From CAZLMG01 sp964560765 (GTDB lineage: Bacteria > Bdellovibrionota_B > Oligoflexia > Oligoflexales > CAZLMG01): 64,000 nt of DNA. Positions 53,170 to 62,221 of the stretch are shown piece after piece. The notes below the pieces were generated by a model, which saw only the letters and a list, made by a program, of their open reading frames with translations, ran no database searches and was not told where the DNA came from. Within the stretch, counting starts at the first letter, position 1. Each line of letters starts with the position of its first letter. The position numbers and the translations under genes were made by a program. The DNA is taken from positions 186,001 to 250,000 of the forward strand of contig CAZLMG010000002.1 in assembly GCA_964560765.1 (NCBI GenBank), written 5' to 3'.

Positions 53170-54141
53170 CTCGACACCGTTGATTCGATTGCGGCCGAGG
53201 CGCTTGCTCTGATATAGCATCAAATCGGCTGCCTTGATCACGTCTTCATCCTTGCCGGCATAGCCAGCTATACACCAAGCGGCGCCGACACTTGCCGTCA
53301 GCTTGACAGAAAAACCGTCGCGAAGAAATGCCGCCTGACCAATCAGTTCATGTATCGCCTTTGACTTTTCCATGACTCCGGCAAGATCTCCCTCACCGAT
53401 CATGATGACATATTCGTCGCCACCGTATCGAGCAGCACAGTCATCCGCTCCCAAAATACCAGAACACCGAATGAGTTTACCGACCTCGCCAATCACATAA
53501 CTACCCACGAGATGGTTCGCCGAGTCATTCACTTTCTTGAAGTGATCGAGGTCGATCATGATGACGCCAACACCCGTTTTCCCATCTCGAACTTGACGAA
53601 TCTTCTGGGCGAAGGTCTGATTAAAAGACCGCATGTTATGCAAGCCCGTAAGCTCATCGGTCAGGCTAAGTAGATGCAGGCGATGGTTGGCGCTTCGCAG
53701 GTCATCCGTCATCGCCTTCAAGCGGAGAACTGCATTAATGCGCGCTAGAAACTCACGGTCCGTGGTGTCCAGGCGAAAGTAGTCATCAGCCCCCATTTCC
53801 AAACACTCGACCGACAAATCCACTCGATCAGATGCTGCACCCAAGAAGACGATACCCGTATGCCTCTCGGCATCGCGCTCCCGAACATAGGCGCAAATGT
53901 CCTTGGCCGAGGTTGCACGGAAGTGCGCATCCAGCAGAATGAGGTCTGGATGGTGATTTTGGATAAGATCAAACGGAGCTTGGCCCGGTTGCCACCAGTG
54001 GACGTGGTATTGATACTTTGGTGCTGAATCAGCTGAATGCAACGAGCCACGTTGCAGAATCGCTGAAATACGCTCGATTGTCTCGCTAGCTTCGACAACT
54101 ACGAGGACATTCATGCGGCGATTTCGCACACCGTGTGTCAC
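53068..54141 (-). CDS. Receiver-GGDEF diguanylate cyclase
   Basis: 357 residues from GTG at 54141 (ATG at 54114 is an alternative). A receiver domain (~10-135) has its phospho-acceptor in DLILLDAHF and the conserved ADDYFRLD. The GGDEF domain (~165-320) has DELTGLHNMRSFNQ, IMIDLDHFKKVND and active-site GGDEY (a functional-looking GGDEF variant). The inhibitory RxxD site is absent (GADD). It should make c-di-GMP when phosphorylated, without product inhibition. The last ~33 residues are encoded opposite the end of pyk. No EAL domain is in this protein. Confidence 0.9.
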   Translation of the reverse strand: MTHGVRNRRMNVLVVVEASETIERISAILQRGSLHSADSAPKYQYHVHWWQPGQAPFDLIQNHHPDLILLDAHFRATSAKDICAYVRERDAERHTGIVFLGAASDRVDLSVECLEMGADDYFRLDTTDREFLARINAVLRLKAMTDDLRSANHRLHLLSLTDELTGLHNMRSFNQTFAQKIRQVRDGKTGVGVIMIDLDHFKKVNDSANHLVGSYVIGEVGKLIRCSGILGADDCAARYGGDEYVIMIGEGDLAGVMEKSKAIHELIGQAAFLRDGFSVKLTASVGAAWCIAGYAGKDEDVIKAADLMLYQSKRLGRNRINGVELRDPIDLDHISRAHLVDGDSGSDDHYVARVNYL

Positions 54142-54348
54142 GATCCGTACCCCAGTGCTAAGCCAGAATCCCTGAGTTGCCTACCGGAGGTTTCCAACCG
54201 CAAATTCTGGTAAAATAGCTTATGAGAAGGGCGCTCCCCTGCTCTCCCCTGAGGTATCGGCCCGGACCTAGGCCTCTTAATCGTTTTTTTTTTGCACTTC
54301 ACAATCATCGGAATTGATTCATGAAATAGTGAATTCAGGGAAATAGAA

Positions 54349-56451
54349 TTGCCGCGAAATACGAACCATAGCCTGTCGCCAAAGGCAGAACGGTGCCTAT
54401 TGCTGGACACCACACCTCAACGGAACCGCCGTAGGGGAGGCTGGAAAGTTCTCGCAAGACTCTTCGCGCTGAGCTTCCTGGGCGCTCTGTCCTATGCGGG
54501 TTGGTGGAGCCAGCAGATCAGCTTGTGGGATGACATCAGACGCCCGGGGCCTCTCATTCAGGCAACGTCCCGCGACAATACGCAAATCTATGATCGATCA
54601 GGTGTCTTGATTGGTGAACTATTCGACCAGTATCAAGTCCACATCCCATACAAAGATCTCCCTAAGCAACTGATCGCCGCCATTGTTGCGATCGAAGATC
54701 GCAACTTCTTCCAACATCGCGGTATTGATCCTGTGGCCATAGGACGAGCCGCTTGGTCCAGTCTGCGACATCAGCGTTATACGCAAGGCGCCAGCACCAT
54801 CACGCAGCAACTCGTGCGGCATTACTTGCTTTCACCAGAGCGCACCCTGGCTCGAAAGTTGCGTGAAGCCGCGCTTTCTTTGCGCCTGGAAAGAGAACTT
54901 AGCAAAGAGCAGATTCTCGAACTATATTGTAACCAACTATTTCTCGGTAATGGGGCTTATGGCGTTGGAGCAGCGGCATTGCGCTATTTTGGCAAGGCGC
55001 TCGATCAATTGGCCGTACATGAGTTGGCCGTACTTGCAGGCCTCTTTCAGTCACCCAGTCGTTTCAATCCAGTTAAAGCCCCAGCATTGGCCCAGCGTCG
55101 CCAAAGAGAAGTCCTGCGCGCCATGCAGCAAACAGGCGTCCTAACGCAGGAATCGGCTCAACAATGGGCTAAGCAGTCCATCCAATATCAAGATTACAAA
55201 CCTGTTCGCCTACAGGCTGCTCCTTACTTCATCGATTATATCGAGGCTGAAGCCAGCCGAATCCTAGGCGACCTTCCCATCCAGAGCTCCGGCCTGCGCA
55301 TCCACACGACACTCGATCAATCCATGCAGTCGGCTGCGACTGCCGCCATTCAGTCGAACGCGTCTCACCTGCAAAAGGTCGAGTCACGGGTTTATCGCCG
55401 CAGAGTCGGCGATCGGGCAAAATCGGGTATGGCTATTGAAGCCGCCATGCTAACGGTCGACCCCCGCACAGGTGAGATTCTAGCGATGCAGGGAGGACGG
55501 GACTATCGAGTTTCCCAGTTTAACCGAACCGTGAGCAGCTTGCGTTCACCTGGATCGGCATTTAAGCCGGCGGTATTTTCCCTAGCGCTAAACCGCTCGT
55601 GGAATTGGTCAGATATGCTGCTCATCGCGCCTATCGCCATCGACACCTATCGACCAAAGAACTATCAGCAAGAGTTCCTATCAGAGGCCACGTTACTTCG
55701 ATCCTTTTACCACTCCATGAACACTCCAACGATCGAACTAGCAAACAAGATTGGTATGGATGCTCTCCTCGAACATGCCCGACGCTTGGGCGTTACATCG
55801 CCGCTCAAACGCGAAATTGGTACGGCGCTCGGCTCCTCAGAAGTCACGATGCTCGACCTGGCCCGCATGTATAGCACCTTCGCTGCTGAAGGAAAATTGA
55901 TACAACCCATAGCCATCAACCGCATCACTGATCGGGCAGGCAAGGTCTTGTATGAGGCACCAACTTTGGAAATGCGCACGTCGCGTCCCCTCTCACCGCA
56001 GATTGCATATCTCATGACCCAGGGCATGAAAGACGTGTTACGCCACGGTACTGGTGCGGGTGCGGCATCGTTCGCTCGTGTCGCAGCTGGAAAAACCGGT
56101 ACCTCGGACCGATCCACCGATAACTGGTTTTGTGGCTATACCCCGGAAATGGTCACGATCGTGTGGGTGGGAACCGATGATCAGGCGGAAATACTGGGCA
56201 AGTCTACCGGGGGATCATTGGCACTTCCGATTTGGGAGAGCTTCATGAACCAAGCCTTGGCGATCGCGCCACCATCAAACTTCACGGAGCCACCAGGGAT
56301 TGAATCTGCAGTCATAGATCCCCGCTTTGGCCATCAATCGCCAAGCGGCATTCGCATGTACTTTTTACAGGGCCGCACACCCATCAAGGAGCGTTCAGAC
56401 CTTGATGTTGTGCGTCGTGACCAAGGTTTTCGCAACATATTTGGATATTAG
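54349..56451 (+). CDS. mrcA: Penicillin-binding protein 1A, bifunctional
   Basis: 700 residues. TTG start after AGGGAA. One N-terminal membrane helix (VLARLFALSFLGALSYAGWW). GT51 glycosyltransferase (~85-260) with catalytic Glu in AIEDRNFFQHRGIDP, and motifs GASTITQQLVRHYLL and KEQILELYCNQLFLGNGAYG. Transpeptidase (~320-620) with active Ser in SPGSAFKP, SMN in HSMNTP and KTG in AAGKTGTSD. It polymerises and cross-links peptidoglycan at the outer face of the inner membrane. The LpoA-like protein follows by six bases, probably as its partner. A run of ten T lies in the divergent promoter region upstream (54283-54292). Confidence 0.95.
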   Translation: MPRNTNHSLSPKAERCLLLDTTPQRNRRRGGWKVLARLFALSFLGALSYAGWWSQQISLWDDIRRPGPLIQATSRDNTQIYDRSGVLIGELFDQYQVHIPYKDLPKQLIAAIVAIEDRNFFQHRGIDPVAIGRAAWSSLRHQRYTQGASTITQQLVRHYLLSPERTLARKLREAALSLRLERELSKEQILELYCNQLFLGNGAYGVGAAALRYFGKALDQLAVHELAVLAGLFQSPSRFNPVKAPALAQRRQREVLRAMQQTGVLTQESAQQWAKQSIQYQDYKPVRLQAAPYFIDYIEAEASRILGDLPIQSSGLRIHTTLDQSMQSAATAAIQSNASHLQKVESRVYRRRVGDRAKSGMAIEAAMLTVDPRTGEILAMQGGRDYRVSQFNRTVSSLRSPGSAFKPAVFSLALNRSWNWSDMLLIAPIAIDTYRPKNYQQEFLSEATLLRSFYHSMNTPTIELANKIGMDALLEHARRLGVTSPLKREIGTALGSSEVTMLDLARMYSTFAAEGKLIQPIAINRITDRAGKVLYEAPTLEMRTSRPLSPQIAYLMTQGMKDVLRHGTGAGAASFARVAAGKTGTSDRSTDNWFCGYTPEMVTIVWVGTDDQAEILGKSTGGSLALPIWESFMNQALAIAPPSNFTEPPGIESAVIDPRFGHQSPSGIRMYFLQGRTPIKERSDLDVVRRDQGFRNIFGY

Positions 56452-56457
56452 CCGTCT

Positions 56458-57999
56458 ATGCTCGCATCCCATAAGCCAATCGCATTCCAACTACTTTCGC
56501 TGGCGATAAGCGTCGTGACTGGCTTTAAGGCCATGGGCACAACTTCGTCATCGCGCCATCACACTAGCCAGTCTGGACTCAGCGCAGGAGTGTCGGCTGC
56601 CATGCAAAAGGTGCGCCCCGCGATCCGACCAGAAGATGCCCGCATGGTGAGCGGCTGCATGCATTGGTTTACGGACTACGTACCCGCTTGGAAGAACCTG
56701 ATTCAGCCTGCCAGCCGCGGATCAACACCAAAGATCCGACCAGTTGTGCAGCGTCTGGCGACCCTCACACCCGCAGTCTGCCAAGACCCAGCACAAATTG
56801 TCACGGCCATGCGTCAACTGCAAGATTCCATGCAAATTGGCAAACAGGCTCGCGTACTCGTTTTATTGCCACTAACAGGGCTTGCAGCTGAAGCGGGCCA
56901 AGCGGTAAAGGCAGGGATCGAAAGCTCACTTCGTCTGAACGGCTCTTCAGAATCGCATGTCATCTTCGCCGATACCGCCGGCGATGCTGGCCGCCTGTGG
57001 GAACAAATGCGCATGCACCTCCTGACCAATGAAATCCGGTTGATGGTCGGCGGCATCAGCACCGGCGAAGCCCAATTGCTTGCCAATTGGTCGAAAAAAC
57101 TTCGTATGCCAACGTTGATCATCAACGGCTCAGAGCATGTTGATCTCAGCCATCATTTTGCATTTCGTGTCTTTCCTGACATCGATCACTTAGCCGACTC
57201 TCTGGCCAAAGCTGCTCGCAGTGAGGGCTACCGTCGCATTGCCATCCTACGTCCTGCTCGCGAGTCTGCCGCTCGCTTGGCCAGCGCCTTCACGTCCAAA
57301 ATGCCAAAGCATGAACTGACACTTGTTCGCGATGTCACCTATCTCCCCGGGCAGTATCCCGCCTTGGAAGAAGCAGCGCGGCAATTGCTGCAACTACTGC
57401 CTTCTCAGCGGCAAGAAGAGTACAAGGCCCTCGTCGAGCGCCGTCAAGCCGAGGCTGTAGCGCGCCAAGAACGGTTTGATCCCAGCCAAGTCGCGCTGCA
57501 ACCGGCCACGGACTTTGATGCCATTTTCCTGCCCGATGACTTTCGCGCCGTTCGCCATGTCCTAAAACTGCTTCGCTTCCTCGGCGTCAAACGAGTGAGG
57601 TTCATCGGCAGCCAGGAATGGCGTGGACGGTCGCTCGTTGAGCCATTTGACGATGCGCTTGCGGGTTCGCTATTTGCGGATTATGTAGGGCTATACGACC
57701 AGCTACCGCCGTCTGTGAGCCATCCGGCAGCAGGCAGTAGCTTTCTTGACCCAAGCATGGCACGAGCAGTGGACTTTCGTCTGATGGGTCATATTGCCGG
57801 CGGGGTTGCGGTCCAGGCATTGACACAGCGGGCGATGACGCGCATGCAGTTAACCCGGCAAATCGGCCAAGCCCAATTCCCTGGACAGCTCGGAACATTC
57901 CAAAGGGGCGAAGTATTCAGCGCCGGCCGTGATACCAATTGGCCGGCCTTTGTTTTTCGCGTCTTGCCGGACAACATATCCCTATTGCACTCGTATTAA
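56458..57999 (+). CDS. LpoA-like/Peripla_BP_6 periplasmic protein
   Basis: 513 residues. An N-terminal hydrophobic segment (QLLSLAISVVTGFKAMG) acts as signal or anchor; no lipobox is seen. The main part (~150-480) has the type I periplasmic-binding fold of LpoA's C-terminal half: VLVLLPLTGLAAEAGQAVKA, GIESSLRLNGSSESHVIFAD, MVGGISTGEAQLLANWSKK, GYRRIAILRP and FDAIFLPDDFRAV. In gammaproteobacteria LpoA activates PBP1A. Lying six bases after the PBP1A gene it may do the same here, though the lack of a lipobox differs from LpoA. Alternatively it binds an unknown ligand. Confidence 0.75.
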   Translation: MLASHKPIAFQLLSLAISVVTGFKAMGTTSSSRHHTSQSGLSAGVSAAMQKVRPAIRPEDARMVSGCMHWFTDYVPAWKNLIQPASRGSTPKIRPVVQRLATLTPAVCQDPAQIVTAMRQLQDSMQIGKQARVLVLLPLTGLAAEAGQAVKAGIESSLRLNGSSESHVIFADTAGDAGRLWEQMRMHLLTNEIRLMVGGISTGEAQLLANWSKKLRMPTLIINGSEHVDLSHHFAFRVFPDIDHLADSLAKAARSEGYRRIAILRPARESAARLASAFTSKMPKHELTLVRDVTYLPGQYPALEEAARQLLQLLPSQRQEEYKALVERRQAEAVARQERFDPSQVALQPATDFDAIFLPDDFRAVRHVLKLLRFLGVKRVRFIGSQEWRGRSLVEPFDDALAGSLFADYVGLYDQLPPSVSHPAAGSSFLDPSMARAVDFRLMGHIAGGVAVQALTQRAMTRMQLTRQIGQAQFPGQLGTFQRGEVFSAGRDTNWPAFVFRVLPDNISLLHSY

Positions 58000-58022
58000 T
58001 CTCGATTGGCGACGTGCGCGAA

Positions 58023-58856
58023 TCAGACATCCAGCGTCGCAACTGCGAAGCCCCGATGCACCAAGGCGCCGGACAAGGGGTGCGCGGCATGTCCACCAGT
58101 CATATACGCCTGGCGGCGTTGCGGGCCAGCATTGGACTGCCAAGTGGCGTCTGCAAAACCAACTTCGCGCAACACGTGCGCCGAACGCCGCGCGATGGCT
58201 TCTCCTGAATCAACCCACTGCACGGGGCGCGGACTCGCCAGGGCGAGATGCTGCCGCAATAGAGGGAAATGTGTACATCCCAAAACAATCGCATCTACCG
58301 GCACCGGTAACGAGGGTGAAAAGAACGGCGCTAATTCGCGTTGAATAATGTGCAGATCAGGCTCAGTTCCGACGATCCACTCCTCGGCCAAGTCTACTAA
58401 TTTGGCAGAACCGACTTTGATCACTTGGCAGTCGGCAGCAAACTCCTGAATGAGTCTGTCCGTGTAGGGTCGCCGAACAGTTGCCGGCGTTGCCAACAAG
58501 CCAATGGCCCGTGTTCGACTCAGCCCATTCGCCGTCTTGATAGCTGGAACCACGCCAACCACAGGTACTGAGAGTTCAGAACGCAGTCGCGGCAAGGCCA
58601 CGGTGCTGGCCGTATTGCAGGCCACAACTACCAAATCTGGCTGCGTCTGCTGGCAGAGGGCTCGGACGACAAGCGACACCCGCTCATCCACAAACTCCTC
58701 GGTTTTCGTTCCGTAGGGATAGGCCGCCGAGTCGGTGCAAAACACGATGTCGAGGCCGGGCATCGCCACCAAAATGGATTCAAGAATGCTGAGACCACCA
58801 ACCCCGGAATCAAACACGGCGACGCGCGGTGCGCTTGTTTTCCGAGGCCCGTGCAT
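58023..58856 (-). CDS. murI: Glutamate racemase
   Basis: 277 residues from ATG at 58856, directly after the stop of the upstream NlpC-like gene. Makes D-glutamate for peptidoglycan. The motif VAVFDSGVGGLSI (Asp16, Ser17) and the paired catalytic cysteines Cys80 (VACNTAST) and Cys194 (LGCTHFPLL) are intact, with AYPYGTK as the phosphate-like substrate loop. A longer in-frame extension into the upstream gene has no family similarity. Convergent with the LpoA-like gene (23 bases). Confidence 0.95.
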   Translation of the reverse strand: MHGPRKTSAPRVAVFDSGVGGLSILESILVAMPGLDIVFCTDSAAYPYGTKTEEFVDERVSLVVRALCQQTQPDLVVVACNTASTVALPRLRSELSVPVVGVVPAIKTANGLSRTRAIGLLATPATVRRPYTDRLIQEFAADCQVIKVGSAKLVDLAEEWIVGTEPDLHIIQRELAPFFSPSLPVPVDAIVLGCTHFPLLRQHLALASPRPVQWVDSGEAIARRSAHVLREVGFADATWQSNAGPQRRQAYMTGGHAAHPLSGALVHRGFAVATLDV

Positions 58857-58858
58857 AT

Positions 58859-59650
58859 TCAGCCGACAACTGTCCGAAAGGGAGGCGATGGAGTGGCGAA
58901 ACTCAGAAGTTGCCGGCCCGATACTGGCCATTGGGGCGTCGGGTCAATCAAGCGCCGGTGGCGCAAGACGCGCACAAACCCACCGCGATAGGCATCTAAA
59001 TCCACATCTTGGTCCAATCGGAACCCACCAACATGCCGCTCGGGGCCCTGTCGGTAACGAGAAATATGCACGATGTCTGCTCGGCCCAGTCCAGTGACGC
59101 GAGTCACCATGACGATGTGTCGGGGATACACCACCAAGTCCCCTGGCTGCAATCTTTGCAAGTTCCGCCCGAGGTCGACCAAATTGTAATTGCGGAAAAT
59201 GCCCGGAGACGTTTGTTTTGCCAGCTCGCGCGATGAGGCGTAGGGGTAATCGAGTCCAGCATTCGCATAAACTGAGTGCACAAAGTGACTGCAGTCCATG
59301 CCGCACTTGCGGCATTCCTTGCAAAGACGCGAGCGCTCCTCAAGGGCGATGTTATTGCGACGAACACACTGCCGGCACGCGACGCATTCGTCCATGGAGC
59401 CGATGCGGGCACCTCCCCAAACATAGGGAACGTGCGTCAACTCCACGTGCTCTAAGGCTAATTGAATGAGGCGGCGCTGCAATCCAGCCCCATCCGGCAG
59501 GCTGGTGGGAACCATATCAATCGCGGAGGCAGATGTAGTGCCGGAAAGGTCCAGTTTGAGTACCCAGGGTGCGCTGGCTTGCGCGCTTAAGGACCAGAGA
59601 ACCAAAGACGTAAGTGCAAAGAAAATGCGAATCAACAGGAGACTCCTCAT
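58859..59650 (-). CDS. NlpC/P60-like endopeptidase with Cys-rich insert
   Basis: 263 residues from ATG at 59650 (a GTG at 59656 is in frame). Signal peptide (IRIFFALTSLVLWSLSAQAS). The catalytic Cys120 lies in MDCSHFVHSVY, His178 in YPRHIVMVT, with PGDLVVY between, as in NlpC/P60 peptidoglycan hydrolases. Between YVWGGARIG and the catalytic Cys there is an insert of about 32 residues with CxxCxxC (89, 92, 95) and CxxCxxC (110, 113, 116), which is not part of the usual fold and suggests a bound metal ion or iron-sulfur cluster. Followed at once by murI, so both may serve wall turnover. Confidence 0.75.
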   Translation of the reverse strand: MRSLLLIRIFFALTSLVLWSLSAQASAPWVLKLDLSGTTSASAIDMVPTSLPDGAGLQRRLIQLALEHVELTHVPYVWGGARIGSMDECVACRQCVRRNNIALEERSRLCKECRKCGMDCSHFVHSVYANAGLDYPYASSRELAKQTSPGIFRNYNLVDLGRNLQRLQPGDLVVYPRHIVMVTRVTGLGRADIVHISRYRQGPERHVGGFRLDQDVDLDAYRGGFVRVLRHRRLIDPTPQWPVSGRQLLSFATPSPPFRTVVG

Positions 59651-59767
59651 GAACACTTAGGGTATCACGATCGAAGGCTTCTCGGAAACCGGATCGTTGA
59701 ATTCTCGGCGCAAGCGCGTTAATGAACCGAGGGTTTCCTAGGATGCGGGGGATTTGATGAGAGGTTT

Positions 59768-60718
59768 ATGAGTCCAAAGACGCAAGGCAACATTCTAAAA
59801 CTAAAGAGTATTTTTTCAGATGGCGGCTTGCAGCCGGTGACCCGCTTCGCTCCTTCGCCGACTGGCGCGTTGCACCTCGGCCACGTTGCGGCTGCCCTGC
59901 ACGTCTGGGGAATCGGCCGTTGCCTCAAGGCTCGCATCTATTTGCGCATGGAAGATCACGATACGGGTCGCTGCCGCAAGGAATTTGAAGACGGCATTTT
60001 GCGCGATTTGGATTGGCTCGGACTTGAACCCCACGATGGAGTCAGTTCCGCCTATAGCGCCTCGAACTTTCGTCAAAGTGATCATTGGCAGCGCTATTTT
60101 GCGGCGGTGCACGACCTCGAAAGCACAGGGCAACATGTGTATGCTTGCTCGTGCTCACGCCGCGATATTCAAGCCGCAATCACCGTCGATGCGGGTGACG
60201 AGATCCACTACGCTGGAACCTGCCGCCATCGGCAGCTTGAACCCGCCGCCGGCCTGGGTCTGCGCCTGCTGATTCCTGACGATAAGGTCGCATTTACCGA
60301 CGTCCTGCAAGGAGACCAGGAACAAACTCCCGGCGAGCAGTGCGGCGATGTGCTTTTGCGCGATCGAGATGGTAACTGGACGTACCAATTTGCCGTCACC
60401 GTTGATGACATGGCTGATGGTATCAATCTAGTCATTCGCGGCGATGATCTATTAGACTCCACGGGTCGGCAAATCATGATGGCCGACATGCTCGGACGAA
60501 AGGCGCCCGCCGTGTTTGCCCATCACGATCTCATCGTCGATGCCGACGGCCGTAAACTCAGCAAACGAGACGCCGCAGCTGGCATTAGTCGGCTTCGCGG
60601 CGAAGGGTACCATCCACAACAGGTGTTGGCTATGGCGGCGCGACAAGTTGGACTCGTCGGTGAACGACACCGATTGTCTGTCGAAGATCTGCGAGGACTA
60701 TTTCTTGATGAATGGTAA
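59768..60718 (+). CDS. gluQ: Glutamyl-Q tRNA(Asp) synthetase
   Basis: 316 residues, a truncated GluRS paralogue that glutamylates queuosine in tRNA(Asp). RFAPSPTGALHLGHVAAALH gives the HIGH motif (HLGH); the zinc site CSCSRRD with YAGTCRH is the GluQRS pattern; GRKLSKRDAA is the KMSKS equivalent; LEDHDTGRCR-type residues (RMEDHDTGRC) mark the Glu site. It lacks the anticodon-binding domain, as GluQRS should. AGAGG lies just before the ATG. Overlaps thiL by 11 bases. Confidence 0.93.
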   Translation: MSPKTQGNILKLKSIFSDGGLQPVTRFAPSPTGALHLGHVAAALHVWGIGRCLKARIYLRMEDHDTGRCRKEFEDGILRDLDWLGLEPHDGVSSAYSASNFRQSDHWQRYFAAVHDLESTGQHVYACSCSRRDIQAAITVDAGDEIHYAGTCRHRQLEPAAGLGLRLLIPDDKVAFTDVLQGDQEQTPGEQCGDVLLRDRDGNWTYQFAVTVDDMADGINLVIRGDDLLDSTGRQIMMADMLGRKAPAVFAHHDLIVDADGRKLSKRDAAAGISRLRGEGYHPQQVLAMAARQVGLVGERHRLSVEDLRGLFLDEW

Positions 60719-61631
60719 CGGGGAACAAGTGCTGATTGACTGGCTGGCGAACAGCCTGCCGCAAGGGGCGGAGGTGGTTGTAGGCCCTGGCGATGATGCC
60801 GCCGTCGTTGGCAATGCTCTGAACCCTTGGTTGGTGGCCTGCGATACCCTGAATGATCAGGTGCACTTTGACTCATTAACCACCACACCTGAACTCATCG
60901 GCCGCAAGGCACTTGCCGTCAATCTCAGTGATATGGCAGCTATGGGCGGCGTCGGCAGATTTGCCCTCGTCGGACTTACACTAAATCGAGGCTGTGGTCA
61001 GGACTACGCGCGGCGCATCTTTGCCGGAATGCAGGCACTGGCGACTCAGCATGGCGTCTCGCTGGTTGGTGGCGATACGACATCTTGGGACTCCCCCCTT
61101 TCGCTCACGGTGGCGATCATGGGAGTGCCGCACCCAAGAGGCCCCATTTTGCGATCAGGCGGATCCCCTGGCGATGTCTTGGTTGTGACGGGACCTTTAG
61201 GAGGATCTCTGTCATCGAGTCGTCATTTGTATTTTCAGCCCCGGCTGCAATTGATCCAAGATATTTTGGATCGGTACCCAGTGAATGCACTCATGGACAT
61301 CAGTGATGGCCTAGCCAGCGATTTGCCGCGATTGGCGTGCGCCTCGGGATGTGGCTTCGACCTACACACCAGTCAGGTACCCATTCACCAAGATGTGCAA
61401 GCGGGCTCCGCTGAACAGCGCCTGCAGCAGGCTCTTGCCGACGGCGAGGATTTTGAATTGCTATTGGCGCTCGACCCAGCTGTGTGGGCGCAGCTGCAAG
61501 TGGATCCGATCATCCCTGGTTCGGCTCTCACCCGGCTAGGGGAATTGACTGCCAATTCTGCTCAGCAGTGCATTGACGATCAGGGTCGCGTCACTCCATT
61601 CCTCGGACGAGGATATGAACATGTATTCTAA
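60708..61631 (+). CDS. thiL: Thiamine-monophosphate kinase
   Basis: 307 residues from ATG at 60708; the frame is open upstream but that part lies antisense-free inside gluQ and carries no ThiL similarity. ThiL motifs: VVGPGDDAAVVGN, LAVNLSDMAAMGG, LVGGDTTSWDS, MDISDGLASDLPRL and the C-terminal DGEDFELLLALD. Phosphorylates thiamine phosphate to thiamine diphosphate, the active cofactor. Start is nested within the end of gluQ, suggesting coupled translation. Its end overlaps the start region of ogt. Confidence 0.94.
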   Translation: MNGNGEQVLIDWLANSLPQGAEVVVGPGDDAAVVGNALNPWLVACDTLNDQVHFDSLTTTPELIGRKALAVNLSDMAAMGGVGRFALVGLTLNRGCGQDYARRIFAGMQALATQHGVSLVGGDTTSWDSPLSLTVAIMGVPHPRGPILRSGGSPGDVLVVTGPLGGSLSSSRHLYFQPRLQLIQDILDRYPVNALMDISDGLASDLPRLACASGCGFDLHTSQVPIHQDVQAGSAEQRLQQALADGEDFELLLALDPAVWAQLQVDPIIPGSALTRLGELTANSAQQCIDDQGRVTPFLGRGYEHVF

Positions 61632-62142
61632 ATCCGCCTGCGTGACTCTGCCGCTGAAAACGCCGATCGGAATCTTGACGATTACAGGCGATGCCATGGG
61701 CGTCACGCGCATTGCGTGGGCCGAAGCAAACGAGCCGTCCAATATAAAGTCTATCGCAACGAAAGTGGGCAATGCCGCTGTGCCTGACGGCTTGCAACAG
61801 GCCGTAGACAAGCTTACAGACTTTTTTGCCGGTAACACCTGCGACCTTGCAGTCGTTCCCCTCAACGATTCCCAATTCACACCTTTCCAACGAGCCGTTT
61901 ATGCGGCCTGTCGGTCGATCCCTATCGGTGAAACCCGCACCTATGGCGAGCTTGCAAAACTAGCCGGTTCCGAGCGCGCCGCGCGTGCCGTCGGCCGCTG
62001 CATGGCCCTAAATCCATGGCCACTGCTCGTTCCGTGTCACCGAGTCCTGCCCAGTACCGGCAAGCTAGGAAAATATTCCGGTTCGGGGGGCGCCAGCACC
62101 AAGGGATGGCTTCTGAGCCATGAACAAGGCTACGCCCGATGA
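61621..62142 (+). CDS. ogt: Methylated-DNA-protein-cysteine methyltransferase
   Basis: 173 residues from ATG at 61621, eight bases after GAGG; it overlaps the thiL end by 11 bases (ATG at 61615 is also in frame). It repairs O6-alkylguanine by suicide transfer to Cys in LLVPCHRVLPSTG. The preceding FQRAVYAACRSIPIGETRTY and AARAVGRCMALNP are the DNA-binding and Arg-finger segments. The N-terminal half is the short Ogt-type domain without Ada's regulatory portion. Confidence 0.94.
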   Translation: MYSKSACVTLPLKTPIGILTITGDAMGVTRIAWAEANEPSNIKSIATKVGNAAVPDGLQQAVDKLTDFFAGNTCDLAVVPLNDSQFTPFQRAVYAACRSIPIGETRTYGELAKLAGSERAARAVGRCMALNPWPLLVPCHRVLPSTGKLGKYSGSGGASTKGWLLSHEQGYAR

Positions 62143-62159
62143 TCCCTCGGTAACTTGTC

Positions 62160-62188
62160 TTTCCATCGCCCGCCAAAATCGCTAAACT
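62160..62188 (+). promoter_or_regulatory. Possible sigma70 promoter of lgt
   Basis: TTTCCA (62160-62165), 17-base spacer, TAAACT (62183-62188), each 4 of 6 to consensus. The lgt ATG is 34 bases downstream, with GGAGG just before it. Confidence 0.35.
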
Positions 62189-62221
62189 ACAGGAAAATCC
62201 GCTTGTTCGTCTGGAGGCGTC

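Noticed and set aside
54283..54292. Run of ten T as a rho-independent terminator
   Set aside because: The preceding inverted repeat is only about four bases, and no plus-strand gene ends here; it lies in a divergent promoter region.
60516..60707. In-frame 5' extension of thiL into gluQ
   Set aside because: The extension has no ThiL similarity and conflicts with the gluQ reading frame; the ATG at 60708 fits the family N-terminus.
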